Shown: positions 7,369 to 17,233 of the stretch, piece by piece
Layout of the letters: the number at the start of each line of letters is the position of its first letter
Numbering within the stretch: position 1 is the stretch's first letter
DNA from: Candidatus Faecousia faecavium
GTDB lineage: Bacteria > Bacillota > Clostridia > Oscillospirales > Oscillospiraceae
DNA: 64,000 nt
Assembly: GCA_018712645.1 (NCBI GenBank)
Contig: DVGO01000013.1
Location: 62,001 to 126,000 of the forward strand
Direction: 5' to 3'
Made by a program: the position numbers and the translations under genes
The notes under the pieces: model-generated
Databases searched by the model: none
What the model was told of the DNA's origin: nothing
What the model saw: only the letters and a program-made list of their open reading frames with translations

Positions 7369-7949
7369 TGCATTTCCTCCTTCGCCAGAGCCATGGCCCG
7401 CTGAACCTTGCTTTGGGATTGGGCTTCCAGGTGAAATTCCCGGGCCAGATTCTGGGCAAAGCCCAGGGCAGCCAGTTCGCTGCCGGTTTTCAGTTCCACT
7501 TCCACTTCGCAGAAGGGTTGGCGCTTTTCTCCTGCCAGAAATTCCCCTTCGTCCAGAGCCAGTTCCAGGGTGCAGCCCGGGGCGGTGAGGGAGGCAGCCT
7601 GCCGGGTAAATCGGGCGGCGCAGACGCTCACAAGCCCGGCTTTGGTGATGGTCAGAAGCTCCTCAGGAGCGCCAAGGTTACATAGCACTTTTACAGCCTG
7701 AGAAAGGTCCTCTTCCTGCACTTCCCACTCGCCCCGGCTGCCGTCGGGAAGGGGGGTTTTCAGGGTGCAGACCGGATGTCCGTTTTCCAGCCGCCGCCTG
7801 AGCATCCAGCGGCGTTTTTCCAATTCCCGACAGGGGGTATCATAATAAGTGGTTTCCATGGAAATGGAAACAAAATCTTTATATTTCTTTCGGATTTGTG
7901 CGCAGATATCCGAATTTGCCTGGTATTTCAGTTCAAATTCTCTTCCCAT
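7365..7949 (-). CDS. CYTH domain protein (triphosphate tunnel enzyme family)
   Basis: The protein is 194 residues. The N-terminal signature E-x-E-x-K is visible in MGREFELKY, and alternating acidic/basic strands follow (ETTYYDTP, RRRLENG, CTLKTPL, GEWEVQEE, ELALDEGEF, CEVEVELKTG), as expected of a CYTH tunnel that holds triphosphates. Bacterial members hydrolyse inorganic triphosphate or thiamine triphosphate, or make cAMP, and the substrate here is not evident. The start at 7949 is seven bases after GGAAGGA. It is the first gene of the operon. Confidence 0.85.
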   Translation of the reverse strand: MGREFELKYQANSDICAQIRKKYKDFVSISMETTYYDTPCRELEKRRWMLRRRLENGHPVCTLKTPLPDGSRGEWEVQEEDLSQAVKVLCNLGAPEELLTITKAGLVSVCAARFTRQAASLTAPGCTLELALDEGEFLAGEKRQPFCEVEVELKTGSELAALGFAQNLAREFHLEAQSQSKVQRAMALAKEEMQ

Positions 7950-8001
7950 GACAGTATCCTTCCTTTCTTCGAAGGCGGGAAAATTCCCTTTTCTGCCACC
8001 C

Positions 8002-8030
8002 ATTATACACACCCCACCCCGGGTTCGCAA
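8002..8030 (-). promoter_or_regulatory. Promoter of the CYTH operon
   Basis: Minus-strand TTGCGA (8030-8025), 17 bp, TATAAT (8007-8002), about 53 bases before the CYTH ATG. Confidence 0.75.
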
Positions 8031-8060
8031 GATGCCCCGGAGAAATTTGATTTCCCGCCT

Positions 8061-8090
8061 TTGACGGCACCCATTCCGACGGAATATTTT
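8061..8090 (+). promoter_or_regulatory. Possible promoter of the spoIIE-like gene
   Basis: TTGACG (8061-8066), 18 bp, TATTTT (8085-8090). It is a weak match. No clear Spo0A box (TGTCGAA) was found upstream of the gene. Confidence 0.4.
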
Positions 8091-8142
8091 TCCCCGGCGT
8101 GGTAGGATTTCCCTATCTCAAAGGAAAGGCAGTGGTGTACTA

Positions 8143-10044
8143 ATGATGATGGAAACGTACTTACGCCGGGGGCAGCGAGGGTTGCAGAGGGTGATGCTCA
8201 ACCCCAGGGTCCGCAGCACCGGAGCGGTGCTGGCCTACGGCGGCGGTGGTTTCCTGTTCAGCGCGGCCAGCCTGGGAAATTTTGCCCAGCCGCTGGCCAT
8301 GGGACTGATTACGGCGGCAACCGGATGGCGGGCGCTGGTGGTCTGTCTGGGAGCTTTGGTGGGCTACCCTTTTTTCTGGGGACAGGCAGGAAACCAGGGG
8401 GTCGTCTGGTCGGCGGCAGGAGCGCTGCTGGCGCTGCTGCTGGGAAAGCGGGAGGAAAGCCAGGATCAGCCTCTGATGATACCTGCCCTGGCGGCCTTTC
8501 TAACGGCGGTAACGGGGCTGACGTTCCAGCTGATGCTGAAACAGGGGGTACCGGTAATGGTTTTTTTTCTCCGGGTGGCCCTGACCTTCTTCTGCTCAGC
8601 CCTGTTTACCCAAGCGGCCCGATGTCGGGATGCCATTACCGACTGGCTGACCATAGGCCTGGGGACCTTGGCTCTGGCCCAGGTCAGATTTACGCCCTAT
8701 CTGGGGCTTGGCTACATAGCTGCGGGAATGATGGCGGTTTCTGGTGCCTTCCCCGGGGCAGCCCTGGCAGGGCTGGGGCTGGATCTGGCCCAGGTGACGA
8801 AGATGCCTATGACGGCGGTGCTGTGCATGGCCTACTTTGTCCGGATGATTCCCTTTGACAAAAAATGGCAGCGCTGTCTGGCACCGGGAATTGCCTATGC
8901 TATTGTGGTGGCGGTGTGGGGAAACTGGGACCTGACCCCTTTGCCCGGACTGATTCTGGGCGGGGGAGTGGGGTACTTTCTTCCCTCCCGCCCGGAAGTT
9001 GCCCATCGCCGGGGACAGACCGGCGTGGCCCAGGTGCGGCTGGAGTTGGGAGCGGAGGTGATGCGTACTACCCAGCAGCTGATTTTGGAAATCGAGCCGC
9101 CTCCCATCGATCAGGACGCCCTGCTGGAAAAAGCGGTGCAGCGGGCCTGCGCCGGATGTTCTGCCCGGAAAGGCTGTACCCAACGGGGAGAAATAACGGC
9201 GGCCCTGCTGGAACATCCCCTGGACGGAAACTGCCGCAAGCCCGGACGGCTGATTCCGGAGCTGCACCGGGCACAGGAGCAGCTGCGGTCCCTTCAGGCG
9301 GACCGGCAGCGGCAGGAGGAATACCGGTATGCTCTGGGGCAGCAGTATCGGTTTTTATCGGAATATCTGCGCAGTCTCTCCGACCAGCTGCCCCGGCGGG
9401 CCCAGGTAAGCCATCCGGAATTTCGGGTGGAGGTCTCTGCCCGTTCCCGGGGGAAGGAACGGGCCAACGGCGACCGGTGTCTGGCCTTTTCCGGGCCGGA
9501 ACTGCGGTATTTTGTACTGCTGTGTGATGGAATGGGCACCGGCATCGGGGCGGCTCAGGAAAGTCAGTGGACAGGGAATCTGGTGCAGAAAATGCTGGCA
9601 GCCGGATTCCCGCCGGAGCATACCTTACGCAGTATCAATAGTCTGCTGGCGCTGCGGGGGGCAGCGGGAGCGGTAACGCTGGACTTGGCGGAGATCCGGC
9701 TGGATACCGGGGTAGTGTCGGTTTACAAGTGGGGCGCAGCCCCCAGCTATCTGCTCAGCCGCAGCGGCACAGAAAAAATCGGGACAGCCTCGCCGCCTCC
9801 GGGGATCTGTGTGGACAAGACCCGGGAAACGGTACAAAAGCTGTCCCTGTGTCGGGGAGAGGTGCTGATTCTGCTCAGCGACGGCGTGGACGGAGAGGGT
9901 GCCCTGCGCCAGTTCTCTTTGGCTCCGGATGCGCCGCCTGGGGAGCTGGCGGCGGAAATTCTGGAGAAAGGCTGCCAGGACCCAGAGGACGATGCCACAG
10001 CTGCGGTGATCCGTCTGCGTCCGGTAAGCTTGGCTACATCATAG
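8143..10044 (+). CDS. spoIIE: SpoIIE-family serine phosphatase with membrane domain
   Basis: The architecture is that of stage II sporulation protein E: about ten hydrophobic segments in residues 30-290, a central cytoplasmic region with a Cys cluster (CAGCSARKGC), and a C-terminal PP2C phosphatase (about 420-625). Metal-binding aspartates are in ANGDRC (D444), LLCDGMGTG (D462), LLSDGVDG and DDATA. In Bacillus SpoIIE dephosphorylates SpoIIAA-P to switch on sigma-F in the forespore. This copy (633 residues) is shorter than the 827 of B. subtilis, mainly in the central region. It stands alone. AAAGGAAAGG is spaced rather far from the ATG. Confidence 0.88.
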   Translation: MMMETYLRRGQRGLQRVMLNPRVRSTGAVLAYGGGGFLFSAASLGNFAQPLAMGLITAATGWRALVVCLGALVGYPFFWGQAGNQGVVWSAAGALLALLLGKREESQDQPLMIPALAAFLTAVTGLTFQLMLKQGVPVMVFFLRVALTFFCSALFTQAARCRDAITDWLTIGLGTLALAQVRFTPYLGLGYIAAGMMAVSGAFPGAALAGLGLDLAQVTKMPMTAVLCMAYFVRMIPFDKKWQRCLAPGIAYAIVVAVWGNWDLTPLPGLILGGGVGYFLPSRPEVAHRRGQTGVAQVRLELGAEVMRTTQQLILEIEPPPIDQDALLEKAVQRACAGCSARKGCTQRGEITAALLEHPLDGNCRKPGRLIPELHRAQEQLRSLQADRQRQEEYRYALGQQYRFLSEYLRSLSDQLPRRAQVSHPEFRVEVSARSRGKERANGDRCLAFSGPELRYFVLLCDGMGTGIGAAQESQWTGNLVQKMLAAGFPPEHTLRSINSLLALRGAAGAVTLDLAEIRLDTGVVSVYKWGAAPSYLLSRSGTEKIGTASPPPGICVDKTRETVQKLSLCRGEVLILLSDGVDGEGALRQFSLAPDAPPGELAAEILEKGCQDPEDDATAAVIRLRPVSLATS

Positions 10045-10161
10045 CACATGGAAACTGAAAAGAATGTCGAAACACTAGATGTTGCATGCAAATTTGCGGA
10101 AAAATCACAAGATATAGGAGCTTGTGTAGGAACGGGAGGTTTTTTCGGGTAATTTCGGGTT

Positions 10162-10542
10162 CTATAGCAGATTCCACCACAATAAGCCGTGGGCGTCCCC
10201 CATGGCCTGGACCTGCCGGGCCAGCTGATAGCAGGCGGCGGCAAAGGTGGCATCATCCCGGCTGGCGGCATACACTTTCAGGGAAGCGGCATCGGCTTCA
10301 ATCTCCTCCACAGGAGCGTGATCGGCAAAACAGCCCCGGAAATGGGCCCAGGTCTGCCACTGCTCCATGGCTTGGCCGCAGAGAAGATCTGCCTGATGCC
10401 AGTTGTTTTCCAAGGCGCACAGCGCCGCCTGATCCAGCTTCTCGGCAATGGGACGGTGAATCCGGTCCATCATAATGCTGCTGATCCAGCTGCTGCCCAG
10501 CAGGAACAGCAACAGAACCAATCCAAATATGCTTCGCTTCAT
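10162..10542 (-). CDS. DUF4363 family protein
   Basis: This 126-residue protein has one N-terminal membrane segment (residues 5-24) and a helical extracytoplasmic domain beginning HRPIAEKLDQAALCALENNW. It matches the DUF4363 pattern, whose genes regularly follow DUF421/YetF genes, as here. The start codon overlaps the DUF421 stop by four bases. The function is unknown; the pairing suggests a membrane complex with the DUF421 protein. Confidence 0.8.
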   Translation of the reverse strand: MKRSIFGLVLLLFLLGSSWISSIMMDRIHRPIAEKLDQAALCALENNWHQADLLCGQAMEQWQTWAHFRGCFADHAPVEEIEADAASLKVYAASRDDATFAAACYQLARQVQAMGDAHGLLWWNLL

Positions 10543-11213
10543 GACAGCTCCTTTCCCAGCCAGGTGATCTGGCCAGAGGGGTCAATGGTCAGAAGCAGGG
10601 TGTCCGATATGTCAGCACCGTGCTGGGAAAGGACGCCTTTGAGCCAGGTTTCGTCTTTTCCTGCCTGCTCCAGATTTTTCCGGAACAGGTAGCCGTCTTC
10701 AATAATGGGCAGGGGAAGATACTGTTTGGCGGCTTGAATCCCTGCGTCCTTGGCTGTGGCGGGCAGATGTTTCGGGTAAGGAAATACGGATAGATTTCCG
10801 TTGGTCTCCAGAATGGCGTACTGTACCGTCTGGATATCCAGTACATCCTTTTCCCGCAGATGTCCCATCAGCTCATCCAGGGTCACCCGGGTGTTTCGCA
10901 GATTGTCGGAAATGATTTTCCCGTTGTCGATGAGAATCACCGGCTTGCCGCAAAACAGCCGCCGCAGAAACACGCTGCGCAGAATCAGTCCCGACAGCAC
11001 CAGCTCCATGCCCAGCACCGTCAGAATGGGAACCAACCCGGAATACAGCGGAATTCCCGCATCCTGCATGGGGATGGCGGCCAGGTTCGCCACCAACATG
11101 GTCACAACAAATTCCGACGCTTCCATCTGACCGATCTGGCGCTTGCCCATGAGCCGGACGGAAAAAATCAGGATCAGGTACAATATCAGGGTTCGCAAGT
11201 AGGAAAGTATCAA
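10539..11213 (-). CDS. DUF421 (YetF family) membrane protein
   Basis: This 224-residue protein has three N-terminal membrane helices and the family signature RLMGKRQIGQMEASEFVV, followed by two soluble DUF421 repeats (GKPVILIDNGKI, DILDI-TVQYAILETNGNLSVF). YetF-like proteins affect sporulation and membrane traits in bacilli, but the biochemical role is unsettled. The TTG at 11213 is chosen because the protein would otherwise lose its first helix and AGAGGTGA lies four bases upstream. That site is buried in a 13-bp hairpin. Confidence 0.85.
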   Translation of the reverse strand: MILSYLRTLILYLILIFSVRLMGKRQIGQMEASEFVVTMLVANLAAIPMQDAGIPLYSGLVPILTVLGMELVLSGLILRSVFLRRLFCGKPVILIDNGKIISDNLRNTRVTLDELMGHLREKDVLDIQTVQYAILETNGNLSVFPYPKHLPATAKDAGIQAAKQYLPLPIIEDGYLFRKNLEQAGKDETWLKGVLSQHGADISDTLLLTIDPSGQITWLGKELS

Positions 11214-11256
11214 AAAATCACCTCTTTGGGATAGATTTCCCAGGAGGTGATTTTTT
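11212..11256 (-). promoter_or_regulatory. Hairpin covering the DUF421 ribosome binding site and start codon
   Basis: A perfect 13-bp stem (11212-11224 with 11244-11256) plus an inner 5-bp stem. On the minus-strand mRNA the 3' arm contains AGAGGTGA and ends in T6, from which the TTG start is built. It looks like an intrinsic terminator placed on the start site. It may act as an attenuator or as translational sequestration. Confidence 0.6.
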
Positions 11257-11295
11257 ATTACCAATGTTTTGCCATATACAATAATATATAGTAAT

Positions 11296-11327
11296 GCAAA
11301 AACTCCGGCCTACGCCGGAGTTTTTGC
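11296..11327. terminator. Symmetric hairpin with T/A flanks (bidirectional terminator-like)
   Basis: A perfect 14-bp stem (11296-11309 with 11314-11327), loop CTAC. A5 on one arm and T5 on the other make it look terminator-like in both directions. It lies between the divergent DUF421 and pckA transcription units. Confidence 0.55.
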
Positions 11328-11351
11328 AACAAGAAAAGAGGAGAGGAAAAA

Positions 11352-11459
11352 ATGAAAAAGAGGAATTTGAATCGTTTGTCCTTATTATACCCGGAAGATG
11401 TTAAGCAAAAAAGTGGGAAGATATTAAGTTCCTATGAAGTTGTGAAGAATACATTTTAA
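11352..11459 (+). CDS. Possible 35-residue basic peptide
   Basis: An ATG follows GAGGAGAGG by six bases and opens an ORF beginning MKKRNLNRLSLLYPEDVK and ending EVVKNTF. It is highly basic at the N-terminus and has no membrane segment. It lies in a 540-bp gap just after a terminator-like hairpin. Codon use is AT-rich, unlike the neighbouring pckA. The ribosome binding site is the only real support. It may be chance or a decayed gene. Confidence 0.35.
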   Translation: MKKRNLNRLSLLYPEDVKQKSGKILSSYEVVKNTF

Positions 11460-11628
11460 CAAATGGCGGTTTCCGTCCTATTGTGCCCTCTGTTTGGGAA
11501 GCAGGCTGTACATTTGTCCCTGCACAAAATTCATTTGTGCGGCTGCTGCCTTCGTCACCTGACGGCAAAATGAACAGAATTATCCTGTCGCAACCGATAA
11601 AAATATACTGAAAAACACGAAAAATGTG
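11460..11628. other. Non-coding stretch upstream of the pckA promoter
   Basis: Two small inverted repeats are visible: GCACAAA with TTTGTGC around 11525-11540, and CGTCA with TGACG around 11555-11566. No ORF with a ribosome binding site is seen. Confidence 0.4.
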
Positions 11629-11657
11629 TTTACAATCTTTCCTGTTTGTGCTAAACT
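11613..11657 (+). promoter_or_regulatory. pckA operon promoter with a palindrome over the -35
   Basis: TTTACA (11629-11634), 17 bp, TAAACT (11652-11657). AAACAC (11613-11618) and GTGTTT (11626-11631) form a 6-bp inverted repeat with 7 bp between the arms that runs into the -35 box, suggesting a repressor or activator site. The 5' leader of about 95 nt holds two short hairpins (GGGG-TTA-CCCC type near 11675 and GCGGG-TTAT-CCCGC near 11715). Confidence 0.7.
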
Positions 11658-11756
11658 ATATCTGGTGGAAGTTGGGGTTAGCCCCACCTGATGCCAAAAA
11701 ATATTGAAAAAGCGGGTTATCCCGCATACTTTTCGATAATATAGGAGGCAAAACAA

Positions 11757-13361
<1,605 letters not shown>

Positions 13362-13381
13362 TTTTACCATTCTTTTACCAA

Positions 13382-13403
13382 AGCCGGGGGGAAACCTCCG
13401 GCT
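13382..13403 (+). terminator. Intergenic hairpin between pckA and oadA
   Basis: AGCCGG (13382-13387) pairs with CCGGCT (13398-13403), with G/C extension inside. No T run follows, so it is a leaky terminator or an mRNA-stabilising stem rather than a full stop. Confidence 0.4.
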
Positions 13404-13452
13404 ATTGGTGCAATGAAACGATCAACAAAATTTCTACGGAGGTTACTACATA

Positions 13453-14838
13453 ATGGCTCAGAAAGTTCAGTTTGTGGAGACTGTGCTGCGTGACGCAAAC
13501 CAGTCTCTGATTGCAACCCGCCTGCCCTACGACAAGTTCGAGCCCATGCTGGAGACCATCGACAAGGTTGGCTACTACGCCATCGAGTGCTGGGGCGGCG
13601 CCACCTTCGACGTCTGCCTGCGCTACCTGAACGAGGATCCCTGGGAGCGGCTGCGCAAGATCCGCGCAAAGGTGCCCAACACCAAGCTGCAGATGCTGCT
13701 GCGTGGTCAGAATGTTTTGGGTTACTCCCACTACCCCGACGATTTCGTCAAGCTGTTCGTGAAGAAGGCTGTGGAGAACGGCATCGACATCATCCGTATC
13801 TTCGACGCTCTGAACGACACCAACAACCTGAAGGTTGCCATGGAAGCCACCGTCAATGCCGGTGCCATCGCTTCCGGTACCATCTCCTACACCACCTCTC
13901 CTGTCCACACCCACAAGAAGTATGTGGAAATGGTGAAGGAACTGAAGGAAATGGGTGCTGCCACCATCTGCATTAAGGATATGGCCGGTATCATGGGTCC
14001 CAAGGAAGCTTACGATCTGGTTTCCGCCATCAAGGACGCTACCCCCGACCTGCCCATTGACCTGCATACTCACTCCACCACTGGTCTGGCCTTCATGACC
14101 TACCTGAAGGCTGTGGAAGCCGGTGTGGATATTATCGATACTGCCATCTCTCCCTTCTCCGGCGGTACTTCCCAGCCCGCTACCGAGACTCTGGCTTACG
14201 CTCTGCGTCAGCTGGGCTACGAAGTGGATCTGGATGATACCCAGACCAAGAAGATGGCCGACTACTTCAAGACTGTCCGTGACGGCTACATTGCCGACGG
14301 CACCATGATGCCCAAGTCCATGGCCACCGATACCCAGTGCCTGACCTACCAGATCCCCGGCGGCATGCTGTCCAACCTGCTCAGCCAGCTGAAGCAGATG
14401 AACGCTCTGGATAAGTTCGACGAGGCTCTGATCGAGACTCCCAAGGTCCGTAAAGATCTGGGCTATCCTCCTCTGGTTACCCCCACTTCCCAGATGGTGG
14501 GCGTGCAGGCTGTGCGCAACGTCCTGGACGGCAAGCGCTACAAGTCTGTTTCCAAGGAAATCAAGGCTTACTGCCGCGGTGAGTACGGCCGTACTCCCGC
14601 TCCCATCGATCCCGAGATCCAGAAGATGATCCTGGGCGACGAGAAGCCCCTGACCGGCCGCTACGCCGACACCCTGGAGCCCGTTGTGGAAAAGACCCGT
14701 GCCAAGCTGGGTGACCTGGCCAAGACCGACGAAGATGTGCTCAGCTACATCGCATTCCCCAACCTGGCTGAAAAGTTCCTGGAGGAGCGCAAGGCCAAGG
14801 AAGAGAACGTGGCCACTTACACCATCGTTGAGTGCTAA
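13453..14838 (+). CDS. oadA: Oxaloacetate decarboxylase alpha subunit (carboxyltransferase)
   Basis: OadA moves the carboxyl group of oxaloacetate to the biotin of the carrier subunit, releasing pyruvate. The 461 residues contain the carboxyltransferase barrel: ETVLRDANQS at the start (metal-binding D14), CIKDMAG (K175, the carboxylatable lysine) and DLHTHSTTGLA (H205, H207 metal ligands), followed by the conserved PYC_OADA helical region. The usual fused C-terminal biotin domain is absent and is supplied by the gene at 15234. ACGGAGGTTACTACATA precedes the ATG. Confidence 0.96.
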   Translation: MAQKVQFVETVLRDANQSLIATRLPYDKFEPMLETIDKVGYYAIECWGGATFDVCLRYLNEDPWERLRKIRAKVPNTKLQMLLRGQNVLGYSHYPDDFVKLFVKKAVENGIDIIRIFDALNDTNNLKVAMEATVNAGAIASGTISYTTSPVHTHKKYVEMVKELKEMGAATICIKDMAGIMGPKEAYDLVSAIKDATPDLPIDLHTHSTTGLAFMTYLKAVEAGVDIIDTAISPFSGGTSQPATETLAYALRQLGYEVDLDDTQTKKMADYFKTVRDGYIADGTMMPKSMATDTQCLTYQIPGGMLSNLLSQLKQMNALDKFDEALIETPKVRKDLGYPPLVTPTSQMVGVQAVRNVLDGKRYKSVSKEIKAYCRGEYGRTPAPIDPEIQKMILGDEKPLTGRYADTLEPVVEKTRAKLGDLAKTDEDVLSYIAFPNLAEKFLEERKAKEENVATYTIVEC

Positions 14839-14849
14839 GGAGGAAGACC

Positions 14850-15230
14850 ATGCTGTTAACTTCCACTCTGGAAAATATCGGCGTTGTGGACGCAGCCATC
14901 GTGGCCATTCTGGGCTATGTGGTTGTGTTCTTCGGCCTGATTCTTCTGATGGCGGTTGTGGTTCTGCTGGGTAAGGCCTTCATTGCCAGAGACAAGAAGG
15001 CTGCTGAGCAGGCCGGTGCCGCCAAGGCTGCCGTGGCTGCCGCTCCCGTAGCCGCCCCCGCTGCCCCTGCTGCTCCCGCAGCTCCTGCCACTGCCCCCGG
15101 CAGCGCAGGCCAGCTGAAGCTGTATGATGTCAATCCCAAGACTGCCGCCATGCTCATGGCCATCGTGGCCGATCAGATGGGCAAGCCCCTCAATGAGCTG
15201 CGCTTCATTTCCATCAAGGAGGTCAAGTAA
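14850..15230 (+). CDS. oadG: Oxaloacetate decarboxylase gamma subunit
   Basis: This 126-residue membrane anchor of the sodium pump has one membrane helix (about residues 17-40), a long Ala-Pro linker (residues 60-90) and a small C-terminal domain (LKLYDVNPKTAAMLMAIVADQMGKPLNELRFISIKEVK). Gamma subunits join alpha to beta and help bind the zinc-like metal. I chose the ATG at 14850 because GGAGGAAGACC lies just upstream. An in-frame start 18 bases earlier would overlap oadA. The spacing to the carrier gene is 3 bp. Confidence 0.9.
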   Translation: MLLTSTLENIGVVDAAIVAILGYVVVFFGLILLMAVVVLLGKAFIARDKKAAEQAGAAKAAVAAAPVAAPAAPAAPAAPATAPGSAGQLKLYDVNPKTAAMLMAIVADQMGKPLNELRFISIKEVK

Positions 15231-15233
15231 ATC

Positions 15234-15962
15234 ATGAAATACAAAGTGACCCTGAACGGCCGCACCTACGAGGTGGAGGTCGAAGCCGGCAAGGCAATGC
15301 TGCTGGATGAGTACGCCGCCGTTGCCCCTGTTGCCGCTCCCGTGGCTACTCCCGCAGCTGCCCCTGTTGCTTCCGCTGCTCCTGTGGCTGCTCCTGCTGC
15401 CGCTCCTGCCGTGTCTGTCTCCGGCGGCACCACCGTGTCTGCTCCCATGCCCGGCAACATCCTGAAGGTCAATGTGTCCGTGGGCCAGACCGTGAAGGAA
15501 GGCGACCTGCTGGTGGTTCTGGAAGCCATGAAGATGGAAAATGAAATCTACGCTCCCTGCTCCGGCACCGTTACCGCTGTGCCTGTGACCAAGGGCGCTA
15601 CCGTTGACACCGGCGCTGCCATGGTGGTCATCGGCGGCACTGCCGTGGCTGCTGCTCCCGCTCCTGTGGCTGCTCCCGCTCCGGCCCCCGCTCCCGTGGC
15701 TGCTCCCGCCCCCGATCCTGCTCCGGCTCCCGCTGCCGCTCCTGTGGCTGGCGAAGCCATTACCGCTCCCATGCCCGGCAACATCCTGAAGGTCAATGTG
15801 ACCGCTGGTCAGGCTGTCAAGGAAGGCGACGTGCTGCTGGTACTGGAAGCCATGAAGATGGAAAATGAGATCATGGCCCCCAGAGCCGGTACTGTAGCTC
15901 AGGTGCTGGTCACCAAGGGCGCTACTGTGGACACCGGTGCCACCATGGTCGTCCTCAGCTAA
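15234..15962 (+). CDS. Biotin carrier protein with two tandem biotinyl domains
   Basis: This 242-residue carrier has a short N-terminal strand pair (MKYKVTLNGRTYEVEVEAG), an Ala-Pro linker, a first biotinyl domain (about 68-133), a second Ala-Pro linker and a second biotinyl domain (about 177-242). Each domain has an intact EAMKMEN motif, with the target lysines at K100 and K208, and the two are very similar (APMPGNILKVNV in both). The biotin carries CO2 from OadA to the OadB sodium channel. Most decarboxylase carriers have one such domain. The doubling looks like a recent internal duplication in frame. Confidence 0.95.
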   Translation: MKYKVTLNGRTYEVEVEAGKAMLLDEYAAVAPVAAPVATPAAAPVASAAPVAAPAAAPAVSVSGGTTVSAPMPGNILKVNVSVGQTVKEGDLLVVLEAMKMENEIYAPCSGTVTAVPVTKGATVDTGAAMVVIGGTAVAAAPAPVAAPAPAPAPVAAPAPDPAPAPAAAPVAGEAITAPMPGNILKVNVTAGQAVKEGDVLLVLEAMKMENEIMAPRAGTVAQVLVTKGATVDTGATMVVLS

Positions 15963-15974
15963 GGAGGATGCCCC

Positions 15975-17186
15975 ATGATTGATATTGGTGAAATCCTGTT
16001 GAACCTGTGGCAGAGTTCCGGCTTCAACGCCATCTTTGCGGGCTTTGCCAACGGCGGCTGGCAGAACCTGGTGATGCTGGTCATCGCCTGCGTGCTGCTG
16101 TATCTGGGCATTGTGAAGAAGTTCGAGCCGCTGCTGCTGGTGGGCATTGCCTTCGGCTGCCTGCTGTCCAACCTGCCCCTGGGCGGTCTGTACCACCAGG
16201 AGCTGTGGGATGCCTTTATGGACCCCTCCAACCCCGCTTACCACAGCTTCGGCGAAGTGATGCGCGAGGGCGGTCTGCTGGATATCTTCTACATCGGCGT
16301 TAAGACCAGTCTGTACCCCTGTCTGATCTTTATGGGCGTGGGCGCCATGACCGACTTTGGTCCCCTGCTGTCCAACCCCAAGAGCCTGCTGCTGGGTGCT
16401 GCTGCTCAGCTGGGCGTGTTCATGGCTTTCTTCTTCGCCATTCCTCTGGGCTTCACCGGTCCTGAGGCTGCCTCCATCGGCATTATCGGCGGCGCTGACG
16501 GCCCCACCGCTATCTTCCTGACCACCCGTCTGGCTCCCCACCTGCTGGGCGCCATCGCCGTGGCTGCTTACTCCTACATGGCTCTGATTCCTCTGATTCA
16601 GCCTCCCATCATGAATGCGCTGACCAGCGCCGAGGATCGGAAGATCAAGATGGTTCAGACCCGTATGGTTTCCAAGACCGAGAAGATCATCTTCCCCATC
16701 CTGGTTGTGATCTTTGTGGCTCTGCTGCTGCCTGACACTGCTCCTCTGATCGGCTGCCTGATGCTGGGCAACCTGTTCAAGGAGACCGGCTGCACTGACC
16801 GTCTGAGCGACACTGCCCAGAATGCTCTGATGAACACTGTAACCATTCTGCTGTCCACCTCCGTGGGTGCCACCATGGTTGGTTCCACCTTCCTGACTGC
16901 CAGCACCCTGAAGATCGTGCTGCTGGGTGTTATCGCCTTCGGCCTGTCCACTGCCGGCGGTCTGCTGGGCGGCAACGTGATGTGCAAGCTCACCGGCGGC
17001 AAGGTCAATCCTCTGATCGGCTCTGCCGGCGTGTCTGCCGTTCCTATGGCTGCCCGTGTTTCCAACGTGGAAGGCCAGAAGAACAACCCCTCCAACTTCC
17101 TGCTGATGCACGCCATGGGCCCCAACGTGGCTGGCGTTATCGGCTCCGCCATCGCTGCCGGCTTCCTGCTGAGCGTGTTTGGCTAA
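15975..17186 (+). CDS. oadB: Oxaloacetate decarboxylase beta subunit (Na+ pump)
   Basis: This 403-residue integral membrane protein decarboxylates carboxybiotin and exports Na+. It has about ten hydrophobic segments. The essential motif GGADGPTAIF (D175 here) in the pore region and the later GLSTAGGLLGGNVMCKLTGGK-type loop are intact, as is the N-NPSNFLLMHAMGPNVAGVIGSA stretch. The gene is preceded by TAAGGAGGATGCCCC overlapping the carrier stop region. It is the last gene of the pck-oad unit, with a strong terminator after it. Confidence 0.96.
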   Translation: MIDIGEILLNLWQSSGFNAIFAGFANGGWQNLVMLVIACVLLYLGIVKKFEPLLLVGIAFGCLLSNLPLGGLYHQELWDAFMDPSNPAYHSFGEVMREGGLLDIFYIGVKTSLYPCLIFMGVGAMTDFGPLLSNPKSLLLGAAAQLGVFMAFFFAIPLGFTGPEAASIGIIGGADGPTAIFLTTRLAPHLLGAIAVAAYSYMALIPLIQPPIMNALTSAEDRKIKMVQTRMVSKTEKIIFPILVVIFVALLLPDTAPLIGCLMLGNLFKETGCTDRLSDTAQNALMNTVTILLSTSVGATMVGSTFLTASTLKIVLLGVIAFGLSTAGGLLGGNVMCKLTGGKVNPLIGSAGVSAVPMAARVSNVEGQKNNPSNFLLMHAMGPNVAGVIGSAIAAGFLLSVFG

Positions 17187-17198
17187 TTGCAATTTGCG

Positions 17199-17233
17199 AA
17201 AATCCGCCCCTCTTCGGAAGGGCGGATTTTTTT
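17199..17233 (+). terminator. Terminator of the pckA-oad unit
   Basis: A 10-bp stem AAATCCGCCC/GGGCGGATTT followed by a T run. Confidence 0.93.
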
